Source: Clostridia bacterium (lineage in GTDB: Bacteria > Bacillota > Clostridia > Oscillospirales > RGIG8002). From it: a DNA stretch of 36,976 bases. The stretch lies in assembly GCA_017620395.1 (NCBI GenBank), contig JAFZQJ010000001.1, positions 1 through 36,976 of the forward strand, given 5' to 3'. Below are positions 14,975-21,303 of the stretch, one piece after another. The stretch's first letter is position 1. Every line of letters begins with the position of its first letter. Under the pieces are notes generated by a model. It worked only from the letters and a program-made list of their open reading frames with translations. It made no database searches and had not been told where the DNA came from. Made by a program: the position numbers and the translations under genes.

Positions 14975-15003
14975 TTGATTCCCCCGAAAACGCGCATTAT
15001 AAT
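14975..15003 (+). promoter_or_regulatory. Promoter of the XRE/zinc-ribbon gene
   Basis: TTGATT (14975-14980), 17-base spacer, TATAAT (14998-15003). Confidence 0.85.
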
Positions 15004-15025
15004 AGCTGCGTAAGGAGGCATTGAT

Positions 15026-15784
15026 ATGGAAACTAAAGACGTAATTCTCGATCTCAGAACGCAAAAGGGGCTCTCTCAGGAGGAGCTCGCCGAAAAGGTC
15101 TTCGTAACGCGCCAGGCGGTTTCGCGCTGGGAAACGGGCGAGACCGTCCCGAACACCGAAACGCTGAAGCTGCTCTCCGCGTTCTTCGACGTTTCGATAA
15201 ACACTTTGCTCGGCTCTCCGCGCAAGCTCGTCTGCCAGTGCTGCGGCATGCCGCTCGAAGACGCGCTCGTCAGCAGGGAGAAGGACGGCGCCTTCAACGA
15301 GGACTACTGCAAGTGGTGCTACGCCGACGGCGAATACACCTACAGCGATATGGACGACCTTATCGACGTCTGCGTCGGCCATATGGCGGGGCAGGGCTTC
15401 ACCGAGGAGCAGGCGCGCGCATATATGAAGGATATGCTGCCTCAGCTCGATTACTGGAAAAACCGCGTCGGCGGCGAGAACGAGTTCGACGCGCTGAAAA
15501 AGCGGCTCATCGACGAGTTCAACGCGCTTAATATCGAGGGAATGCCGAAGGTGGAGAAGCTCAACGCGCTTGTCGGCTCATACGTGAACCTCGCGTATCC
15601 GCTTCCGAGCGGCGAGGCGGTGAAGTTCCTGAAGGACGGCGCGACCTATTTCGGCAATCAGCTTGAGTCCGAACTCGGCGGCGACAGCTGCTTCGGAATC
15701 CTCGCTAACGCGGATTTCCTCCTCGTCGTCACCTACAAAGCGGAAGGCGCGGACCCCGAGCTGCTGCTCTATAAAAAGAGATAG
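15026..15784 (+). CDS. XRE regulator with zinc-ribbon and C-terminal sensor-like domain
   Basis: 252 residues, ATG 8 bases after AAGGAGG. Residues 1-60 are an XRE helix-turn-helix (LSQEELAEKVFVTRQAVSRWE). Residues about 70-145 start with CQCCGMPL and continue to YCKWCYADG, a four-Cys ribbon of the putative zinc-ribbon family, followed by helices (EEQARAYMKDMLPQLDYWK). Residues about 175-250 (NALVGSYVNLAYPLPSGEAV to LLVVTYKAEG) look like a small ligand-binding alpha/beta domain that I cannot name. It is a cytoplasmic transcription factor, possibly autoregulated through the palindrome beside its promoter. It is monocistronic, ending at a strong terminator. Confidence 0.85.
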   Translation: METKDVILDLRTQKGLSQEELAEKVFVTRQAVSRWETGETVPNTETLKLLSAFFDVSINTLLGSPRKLVCQCCGMPLEDALVSREKDGAFNEDYCKWCYADGEYTYSDMDDLIDVCVGHMAGQGFTEEQARAYMKDMLPQLDYWKNRVGGENEFDALKKRLIDEFNALNIEGMPKVEKLNALVGSYVNLAYPLPSGEAVKFLKDGATYFGNQLESELGGDSCFGILANADFLLVVTYKAEGADPELLLYKKR

Positions 15785-15812
15785 ACGGGATCGCTCCGTA
15801 AATACCGATACG

Positions 15813-15846
15813 AAAAATAACACGCCGCCGGCGTGTTATTTTTGTT
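15813..15846 (+). terminator. Rho-independent terminator
   Basis: AAAAATAACACGCCG/CGGCGTGTTATTTTT stem with T-rich tail, after the XRE/zinc-ribbon gene. Confidence 0.88.
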
Positions 15847-15855
15847 TTATACCTA

Positions 15856-15883
15856 TTGACAAAACCGAAAAAACGGTTATACT
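15856..15883 (+). promoter_or_regulatory. Promoter with inverted repeat in the spacer, upstream of the Crp/Fnr gene
   Basis: TTGACA (15856-15861) is followed by TATACT at 15878-15883 (16 bases) or TACTAT at 15880-15885 (18 bases). The inverted repeat AACCG-N6-CGGTT (15863-15878) lies between the boxes, where a bound protein would block polymerase. It may be the autoregulatory site of the Crp/Fnr protein. Confidence 0.7.
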
Positions 15884-15926
15884 ATATGCGAAAGTGTTTC
15901 AAATGATACAATTTCGAGGCGATAGT

Positions 15927-16574
15927 ATGAACGACGTCAGCTTCATAATGAAAAACGTCGCCCTCTTCGCCGGCGTATCGGAAAGCGCCGTTTCCGCGCT
16001 CGTTTCGGACGGCGGCACGCGCCGCGCGGAGTTCGCGCGCGGCGAAGCGGTCTGCCGCCGCGGCGGCGTGAACGACGACCTCATCGTCATCCTCTCCGGC
16101 AGGGCGGAGGTTCGGAAGGGCAGCGTCGTCATGCGCGCGCTTCAGGCGGGCGACGTGACCGGCGTTTCCACGCTTTTCGGCGGCGACGGAGTAATGGATT
16201 CCGACGTAACGGCGCAGACTAAACTCGCGGCGCTGTTCTTCAACAGGTCCGCGGTGGCCGCCGCGCTCGGGAGCGATCCGGCGTTCGCCCGCAACTTCAT
16301 CGCCTTCCTCTCGGCGCGGGTGCGTTTCCTCAACGGCGTCATCAGCCGCTGCGCCGGAGCGGACTCCGCGGGCAGGCTCGCGCGCTACCTCGCTGCGCTG
16401 GCGGAAGAGAAGGGCGGGCGCTTCGCGCTGAACGTCAGCCGCGCCGCGGCGGAGCTTTCGCTCGGACGCGCCACGATCTACCGCGCGCTCGATACGCTCG
16501 CCGACGTCGGCTGCGTCGAACGCGACGGGCGTTATATCTCGGTTAATGCGGAACGCATAAAAGAGGTTTATTAA
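15927..16574 (+). CDS. Crp/Fnr-family transcriptional regulator
   Basis: 215 residues from the ATG at 15927, 7 bases after GAGG. Residues about 8-120 are a cyclic-nucleotide-binding-like beta barrel (VALFAGVSESAVSALV, GEAVCRRGGVNDDLIVILSG). Residues about 150-210 are a winged helix (LNVSRAAAELSLGRATIYRALDTL). No N-terminal iron-sulphur Cys cluster of the Fnr type is present, nor is the cAMP-contact set of Crp obvious. It is followed after 54 bases by a three-gene ABC importer that it probably controls. GC content is very high. Confidence 0.9.
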   Translation: MNDVSFIMKNVALFAGVSESAVSALVSDGGTRRAEFARGEAVCRRGGVNDDLIVILSGRAEVRKGSVVMRALQAGDVTGVSTLFGGDGVMDSDVTAQTKLAALFFNRSAVAAALGSDPAFARNFIAFLSARVRFLNGVISRCAGADSAGRLARYLAALAEEKGGRFALNVSRAAAELSLGRATIYRALDTLADVGCVERDGRYISVNAERIKEVY

Positions 16575-16628
16575 AACAATATCGGCTTTTGCCCTTATCG
16601 TAAATCAGCAAAAAAGGAGAAACCCAAA

Positions 16629-17648
16629 ATGAAAAGAACCGTAACGATCATCCTCGCGCTTGCGCTGTTCGCGCTCGCGCTCACCGGCTGCGGAGCGAAG
16701 ACTCCGGAGCCCGCTTCCTCGGCCGCGCCCGCCGTCAGAACGGACGTGAGTATCGGCCTTCTCGCCGGCCCGACCGGAGTCGGAGCCGCGAAGCTTCTTG
16801 ATGACAACGCCGCCGGCAAAACGGCGAACAACTACAAAGCCACCGTCTTCAACGCGCCCGACGAGGTGACCGCGAAGATAATCAGCGGCGAACTCGACGT
16901 CGCCGCCGTGCCGACCAACCTCGCCGCCGTGCTTTACAAAAAGACCGAGGGCAAGGTGAAGCTCGCCGCGCTGAATACTCTCGGCGTGCTCTACGTGCTG
17001 ACCGCGGAGGGAACTACCGTTTCCTCTGTCGCCGACCTGAAGGGCAAGACCGTCTACTCCTCCGGCCGGGGCGCAGTTCCGGAGTACGTTCTCAATTATA
17101 TCCTCGACGCCAACGGCGTCAGAAACGACGTTGAGGTCGTCTACGAAGCGGAGCACGACGCCGTCATCGCCGACCTCGCCTCCGGCAAGGCGCAGATAGC
17201 CGTCCTTCCCGAGCCGAAGGTCACCGCCGCGCTGACGCAGGTCGCCGGCGCGTCCGTCGCGCTCGATCTGACGAAGGAGTGGGACAAGGCCGCCGCGCTG
17301 GCCGGAAACGGCGGCAGCGTGCTTTCGATGGGTTGCGTCGTCGTCCGCAAGGACTTCGCGGAGCAGCACAAGGACGCGCTCGACGCCTTCCTCGGCGAGT
17401 ATAAGGAGTCCATCGAATATATGAGCGACGCCGCGAACCTCGACTCCGCCGCCGCGCTCTGCGAGACCTACGGCATAATCCCGAAGGCCGCCGTCGCGAA
17501 AAAGGCGCTGCCGAACTGCGGGCTGACCTTCATCTCCGGCGCGGAGATGAAGACGCAGATCGCCGGATTCTATCAGATACTCTTCGACTACAACCCCGCT
17601 TCCGTGGGAGGAGCGCTGCCCGATGAGGACTTCTACTACTCAAAGTAA
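16629..17648 (+). CDS. ABC transporter substrate-binding lipoprotein (SsuA/NMT1-like)
   Basis: 339 residues, ATG after AAAGGAG. The signal peptide ends in LALTGC (lipid-anchored Cys at about 21) and a Pro/Ser/Ala linker follows. The mature protein has the periplasmic-binding-protein II pattern of the SsuA/TauA/ThiY group: VSIGLLAGPTGVGAAKLL, GELDVAAVPTNLAAVLY, SVADLKGKTVYSSGRGAVPE and AQIAVLPEPKV. These bind small organic anions such as sulfonates or thiamine precursors; the true ligand is unknown. The last 26 bases overlap the permease gene, indicating translational coupling. Confidence 0.9.
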   Translation: MKRTVTIILALALFALALTGCGAKTPEPASSAAPAVRTDVSIGLLAGPTGVGAAKLLDDNAAGKTANNYKATVFNAPDEVTAKIISGELDVAAVPTNLAAVLYKKTEGKVKLAALNTLGVLYVLTAEGTTVSSVADLKGKTVYSSGRGAVPEYVLNYILDANGVRNDVEVVYEAEHDAVIADLASGKAQIAVLPEPKVTAALTQVAGASVALDLTKEWDKAAALAGNGGSVLSMGCVVVRKDFAEQHKDALDAFLGEYKESIEYMSDAANLDSAAALCETYGIIPKAAVAKKALPNCGLTFISGAEMKTQIAGFYQILFDYNPASVGGALPDEDFYYSK

Positions 17649-18417
17649 GCATCCGAAACTGAAGAAAACCGCGGCCGTCATACTCACAGCCGCCTTCTGG
17701 CTGGGGGTATGGCAGCTTGCGGCTGCGCTGATAAACCAGAATATAGTGCTTTCGCCGCCGCTGACGGTCTTCAAAACGCTCTTCCGCCTCGCCGGAACGG
17801 GCGGGTTCTGGCTGACGGTGGCTATGAGCGCGCTGCGCATTTTCTGCGGCTTCGCGCTCGGAGTGCTGCTCGGAGCCGCTTTCGCCGTGCTGACGAAGGT
17901 CAGCCGCGTCGCTTACACGCTTTTCAGCCCGATGATGAGCGTGATAAAGGCGACTCCGGTGGCGTCTTTCATCATAATGCTGCTCTTCTTCGCGGAGAAC
18001 GAGTATATCCCGACCGTGATCTCATTCCTGATGGTCTTCCCGATAATCTGGGCGAACACCTTCAAGGGCATCGAGGAAACCGACGTGAAGCTGTTGGAGA
18101 TGGCGAAGGTCTTCGGGCTTTCGCGCCGCGCGACGCTGCGGGAGGTGTATCTGCCGAGCGTCGAGCCGTACTTCGTTCCGGCGGCGCTGACCTCGCTCGG
18201 CTTCGCCTGGAAGGCGGGCGTGGCGGCGGAGGTGCTCGCGGCGCCGAAATACGCCGTCGGCGGTATGCTCTACCGCGCGAAGATCTATCTCGAAACGCCG
18301 GAGATGCTGGCGTGGACCCTCTGCGTAATAATAATCAGCATGCTGCTCGAGTGGCTGCTTTCGTACCTGCTGAAGCGCCGCAGCGCGGAAAGGAGCGCCG
18401 CTTATGGTAAGGCTTGA
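17623..18417 (+). CDS. ABC transporter permease (SsuC/TauC-like)
   Basis: 264 residues with six membrane spans. The cytoplasmic coupling loop is EETDVKLLEMAKVFGLSRRA then REVYLPSVEPYFVPA, the EAA motif of the binding-protein-dependent transport inner membrane family. The start overlaps the end of the binding-protein gene and the 3' end overlaps the ATPase start by 14 bases. It forms the channel of the importer. Confidence 0.92.
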   Translation: MRTSTTQSKHPKLKKTAAVILTAAFWLGVWQLAAALINQNIVLSPPLTVFKTLFRLAGTGGFWLTVAMSALRIFCGFALGVLLGAAFAVLTKVSRVAYTLFSPMMSVIKATPVASFIIMLLFFAENEYIPTVISFLMVFPIIWANTFKGIEETDVKLLEMAKVFGLSRRATLREVYLPSVEPYFVPAALTSLGFAWKAGVAAEVLAAPKYAVGGMLYRAKIYLETPEMLAWTLCVIIISMLLEWLLSYLLKRRSAERSAAYGKA

Positions 18418-18979
18418 AAACGTATCGAAGGCGTTCGGCGATAAGACGGTGCTGAGCGGCTTCTCGTATGAGTTCGGGAAGGGTGCGCGTTACGTTATCA
18501 CCGGCTCCTCCGGCGTCGGAAAGACGACGCTGCTGCGGCTTATATGCGGTCTGCTCCGTCCGGACGAGGGGATAGTGGAGACGGAAGGAGCGCGTGTCCG
18601 CGCGGTCTTCCAGGAGGACCGCCTGCTGCCGTGGCGCACCGTGCTGCAGAACGTGACGCTCGGGGAGAGCGACGGGGCGTACGCCCGCGAGCTGCTTTCG
18701 GAACTCGGGCTCGCGGACGAGGCGGACGCCTATCCCGCTGCGCTTTCGGGCGGTATGAGCCGCCGCGTCGCGATCGCGCGCGCACTCTGCGCGAAGCCGG
18801 ACGTGCTTCTGCTCGACGAGCCGTTCAACGGGCTCGACCCGGATATAAAGGCGCGTACGGCGGCGATGATATTCGATAAGATGCGCGGCAAGACCGTCAT
18901 CGTCATCACGCACGATACCGCGCCCGTCGCTGAATACGCGGACGAAACGCTGACGCTTGTCCCGATCAGTCAAGAATAA
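18404..18979 (+). CDS. ABC transporter ATP-binding protein (short form)
   Basis: 191 residues, ATG 8 bases after AAGGAG and overlapping the permease gene. Walker A is GSSGVGKTT, the Q-loop FQEDRLLPWRTV, the signature LSGGMSRRVAIARAL, Walker B VLLLDEPFNGLD and the switch His in ITHD, so all catalytic parts are present. It is about 50 residues shorter than typical SsuB/ThiZ proteins because the C-terminal extension is absent. This truncation to a minimal ATPase is also seen in related clostridial transporters. It is last in the operon and ends at a terminator. Confidence 0.92.
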   Translation: MVRLENVSKAFGDKTVLSGFSYEFGKGARYVITGSSGVGKTTLLRLICGLLRPDEGIVETEGARVRAVFQEDRLLPWRTVLQNVTLGESDGAYARELLSELGLADEADAYPAALSGGMSRRVAIARALCAKPDVLLLDEPFNGLDPDIKARTAAMIFDKMRGKTVIVITHDTAPVAEYADETLTLVPISQE

Positions 18980-19016
18980 AAAACGAGCTCTCCGCCGCAG
19001 ACGGAGAGCTCGTTTT
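18978..19016. terminator. Bidirectional terminator
   Basis: AAAACGAGCTCTCCG/CGGAGAGCTCGTTTT stem between the ABC ATPase gene and the convergent cupin gene. Confidence 0.88.
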
Positions 19017-19026
19017 ATGCTGCCGG

Positions 19027-19452
19027 TCAATGCTCGGCGTCATCTTTCGTGGCGTGGACGGTGCCGTGAGGATGGTGCGGCGGCGCGTAGACGGAATAGA
19101 GGCGCAGCGGCGTCCTGCCGCAGTTGACGACGTTGTGCCAGGTGCCGGCGGGCACGAGTATCGCGTCGCCGCTGAAGGCGCGTCCGACGCTGTGCATTTC
19201 CTCGCGCGTCCTGCCGAAGCGGACGAGCGCGCAGCCCTGTTCGATGCGCAGGAACTGGTCGGTATCCGTGTGCAGCTCGACTCCGACGTCTCCGCCGACG
19301 GGTATCGTCATCAGCGTCACCTGCAGGTGGGCGCCTGTCCATATCGCTTTGCGGAAGCACTGGTTCCGCGCGGTCTTGCGCGCGATGTCTATCACCGCCG
19401 GATCCGGACCGAGATCCGCGGGCTCTGTTGAACAGCGGTATTGTCTTTGCAT
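19027..19452 (-). CDS. Cupin-fold protein
   Basis: 141 residues from the ATG at 19452, chosen because GGGAGG is 7 bases upstream; the ATG at 19458 is only one base from it. The two cupin motifs are present: GVELHTDTDQFLRIEQG (metal ligands H, E-like D and Q/E) and ILVPAGTWHNVVNCG with the C-terminal His. The tail is His-rich (APPHHPHG, ATKDDAEH), which could add metal binding. Single-domain cupins of this kind are usually sugar-phosphate isomerases, dioxygenases or regulators; the exact role is unknown. It is monocistronic. Confidence 0.85.
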   Translation of the reverse strand: MQRQYRCSTEPADLGPDPAVIDIARKTARNQCFRKAIWTGAHLQVTLMTIPVGGDVGVELHTDTDQFLRIEQGCALVRFGRTREEMHSVGRAFSGDAILVPAGTWHNVVNCGRTPLRLYSVYAPPHHPHGTVHATKDDAEH

Positions 19453-19519
19453 GGTCATTCCTCCCGAATGTGATTCGGAATATTATATGTAAACTCACGC
19501 AGAAAAGTGAAAAAAACGC

Positions 19520-19548
19520 TTGACAAAGAGGGTGCGCGGTGTTATTAT
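19520..19548 (+). promoter_or_regulatory. Promoter of the tRNA-Met/tRNA-Trp operon
   Basis: TTGACA (19520-19525), 17-base spacer, TATTAT (19543-19548), 45 bases before tRNA-Met. Confidence 0.88.
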
Positions 19549-19593
19549 ATATGAACGTCGGCGCGATGACAAACAGTCAGCCGGAGCCGATAA

Positions 19594-19670
19594 GGGCCTT
19601 TAGCTCAGTTGGTTAGAGCCACCGGCTCATAACCGGTCGGTCCGGGGTTCGAGTCCCTGAAGGCCCACCA
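19594..19670 (+). tRNA. tRNA-Met (CAT)
   Basis: 77 bases, acceptor GGGCCTT/AAGGCCC, anticodon CAT in the loop CTCATAA, T-loop GTTCGAGTC, encoded CCA. The elongator tRNA-Met is most likely; a lysidine-modified tRNA-Ile2 cannot be excluded from sequence alone. Confidence 0.9.
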
Positions 19671-19675
19671 TATTT

Positions 19676-19751
19676 AGGGGTATAGCTCAGTTGGTAGAGC
19701 AGCGGTCTCCAAAACCGCGTGCCGAGGGTTCAAGTCCTTCTGCCCCTGCCA
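19676..19751 (+). tRNA. tRNA-Trp (CCA)
   Basis: 76 bases, acceptor AGGGGTA/TGCCCCT, anticodon CCA in CTCCAAA, T-loop GTTCAAGTC, encoded CCA end. It follows tRNA-Met by 5 bases in the same transcript. Confidence 0.93.
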
Positions 19752-19752
19752 G

Positions 19753-19785
19753 AAAAAAGCACTTGCTTTCGCAAGTGCTTTTTTC
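19753..19785 (+). terminator. Terminator of the tRNA-Met/Trp operon
   Basis: AAAAAAGCACTTGC/GCAAGTGCTTTTTT hairpin with T6, one base after the CCA end of tRNA-Trp. Confidence 0.9.
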
Positions 19786-19968
19786 AATGAAGTCGCCCGC
19801 AAGCGGTCTAATGAAGGAATGAAGATGCTTCGCTAATGAAGGAATTGAATGAGAGAAACGGGAGAACCGGGCGACTTCGCTTCATTAGTGAGCGAAGCGA
19901 ACGTCTTCATTAACGAGCAAACGCGAGCGACTTCATTAGGGCGAAACCCGTCTTCATTAACCCACGTT
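19786..19968. repeat. Hairpin array B (TAATGAAG/CTTCATTA spacer type)
   Basis: Begins at once after the terminator. The left half repeats TAATGAAG or AATGAAG, and the right half its complement CTTCATTA, between short GC-rich stems such as CGCCCGC/GCGG, TGCTTCGC and GAGCGAAGC. The plan is the same as array A with a different spacer. The right edge (19971-19987) is a 17-mer shared with array C1 that runs into the promoter of the next gene. No coding sequence is supportable here. Confidence 0.82.
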
Positions 19969-19970
19969 TT

Positions 19971-20010
19971 CTCATTTCTCCTTGATTAGTTTGCGCAAGT
20001 ATGCTATCAT
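19971..20010 (+). promoter_or_regulatory. Promoter formed at the edge of array B
   Basis: CTCATTTCTCCTTGATT (19971-19987) ends with the -35 box TTGATT (19982-19987); 17 bases later comes TATCAT (20005-20010) with a TGC extension. The minus-strand promoter of nadE at 25189-25228 has the same 17-mer and closely similar bases as far as its -10 box. Confidence 0.75.
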
Positions 20011-20029
20011 AATCGTCAGAGGTGATTGT

Positions 20030-20410
20030 ATGCGCAACGATGAGCTTTCGATTCAATCAATGGATTTCGCAGTGTCCGTCATCAATCTTGTAAAAGATCT
20101 GAAAGCAAAGCATGAAACGATAATTTCGAATCAAATCGGACGTTCCGGTACGTCGATCGGCGCGAACATCCGCGAAGCGCAGTACGCTCACGGGAAACCG
20201 GATTTTATCGCCAAGCTTCAAATCGCGCTTAAAGAAGCAAACGAAACGGGCTATTGGCTTGACTTGCTTTATAAAACGAATTATATAGATGAAAACACAT
20301 ACAAAACACTGGATAATCAATGCGCGTCTATCCGTATAATGCTCGTTGCTTCATGCTCCACTGCAAAATCTCACTTGAAACATAATGACGTCAGAGGCGA
20401 ACATGTATGA
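20030..20410 (+). CDS. Four-helix-bundle protein (S23 / 23S rRNA intervening-sequence family)
   Basis: 126 residues, ATG after AGAGGTGATTGT. The pattern SMDFAVSVINLVKDL, ISNQIGRSGTSIGANIREAQ, DFIAKLQIALKEANETGYWL and the final helix is the S23/bAvd four-helix bundle. Relatives occur inside 23S rRNA intervening sequences and as accessory proteins of diversity-generating retroelements, where they bind nucleic acid as pentamers; many copies stand alone, as here. No reverse transcriptase or rRNA gene is in the window. It sits directly after hairpin array B, has lower GC than the flanks, and its stop overlaps the next start (ATGA). Confidence 0.88.
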   Translation: MRNDELSIQSMDFAVSVINLVKDLKAKHETIISNQIGRSGTSIGANIREAQYAHGKPDFIAKLQIALKEANETGYWLDLLYKTNYIDENTYKTLDNQCASIRIMLVASCSTAKSHLKHNDVRGEHV

Positions 20411-20769
20411 ACGTCAAAAAACCCAAGGCATATTATACCGCGCTGAAGCCTGAGGATATTTGCGGATGTGACTATTGCAGAAACTATATAAAAAAGGTTA
20501 AAGATTCGTACCCTCTGTTTGATGAGTAGCTGCAAGGTATAGGTGTTGATATTGAGAAGCCGTTTGAAACAATCCCGATAGAGTATGAGGAAGGAGTTGT
20601 ACAATATACGGGCGTACAATACGTCGTTTTTGGTGACAGAAACATCTTTGTGCCTTTGTCAACAGGTGACGTCTGTATCAGCGTGACTGATAATCATCCC
20701 GCAACAGATGATATACAAGCCGCTCACTTCATCATTGAAGCCGCTCCGCTGTATCTTCCTTTTGAGTAG
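20407..20769 (+). pseudogene. Hypothetical protein interrupted by an in-frame amber codon
   Basis: The frame starts at the ATG at 20407, overlapping the S23 gene stop by four bases, and reads MNVKKPKAYYTALKPEDICG with a CDYC pair, to TAG at 20527-20529 (codon 41). It then continues without any other stop for 79 codons (LQGIGVDIEKPFETIPIEYE to AAPLYLPFE) and ends at TAG 20767-20769. Reading across the first TAG gives one smooth 119-residue soluble protein. The simplest reading is a recent nonsense mutation of a small hypothetical gene. Amber suppression or an assembly error are alternatives. The function is not recognised. Confidence 0.75.
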
Positions 20770-20867
20770 TTCTCCTCTTGACATTTTTTTCAAATCATAG
20801 TATGCTATAATCACGATGGAAGCCGACGAGTCGGCGTATCCAAATTCACGACAAGGAGATAATCACA

Positions 20868-21239
20868 ATGAAAAAGACGATAGCAGCCGTTCTGGCGCTC
20901 GTAATGGCGCTGATGCTCGTCGCGTGCGGATCTTCCGCGCTGAAGGACGCCGCCGGAACCTATAAGCTCCAGCAGAGCAAGTTCGTCGGCGACGAGGAAT
21001 GGGTCACGGACGAGGAGTTCGTCCTCGAGCTGAAGGACGACGGCACCGGCTCCAGCACCAGAGACGGCGCAACCTACGACCTGACCTGGAAGCTTGAAGG
21101 CGAGACCTTCACGATGACCGAGACCTTCCTCGGCCTCACGATCGATTACACCGGCACGCTGAAGGACGGCAAGATCGATATGTTCAACGGCGATCCCGAA
21201 AGCGATCTTACTTACGAGTACGTTCTCGCCAAGGCGTAA
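20868..21239 (+). CDS. Small lipoprotein
   Basis: 123 residues, ATG after AAGGAG. The signal peptide ends in LMLVAC, with a lipid-anchored Cys at 20. The mature domain (DAAGTYKLQQ, LELKDDGTGSSTRDGATYDL, WKLEGETFTMTE, DYTGTLKDGKIDMF) is a small beta-barrel lipocalin-like pattern common in clostridial lipoproteins. The function is unknown. A TGCTATAAT extended -10 element at 20803-20811 lies upstream; a TTGACA at 20778 is 22 bases away, too far to pair normally. The gene is monocistronic. Confidence 0.82.
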   Translation: MKKTIAAVLALVMALMLVACGSSALKDAAGTYKLQQSKFVGDEEWVTDEEFVLELKDDGTGSSTRDGATYDLTWKLEGETFTMTETFLGLTIDYTGTLKDGKIDMFNGDPESDLTYEYVLAKA

Positions 21240-21258
21240 TAATCGAATAAACTCAAAG

Positions 21259-21291
21259 AAAAAAGGCACGCCCTAAGGGCGCGCCTTTTTT
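21259..21291. terminator. Bidirectional terminator
   Basis: AAAAAAGGC(A)CGCCC/GGGCG(C)GCCTTTTTT stem between the small lipoprotein and the convergent phosphatase gene. Confidence 0.88.
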
Positions 21292-21303
21292 GATGCGTTT
21301 GCT

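Noticed and set aside
20030..20410. Diversity-generating retroelement, suggested by the bAvd-like protein
   Set aside because: No reverse transcriptase and no template/variable repeat pair is visible in the neighbourhood.
20407..20769. Genome-wide amber recoding to explain the in-frame TAG
   Set aside because: spoVAE and the interrupted gene itself end with TAG used as a normal stop, and no other gene in the window needs TAG readthrough.
20778..20811. TTGACA/TATAAT promoter for the small lipoprotein
   Set aside because: The boxes are 22 bases apart, outside the working range; only the extended -10 TGCTATAAT is credible.
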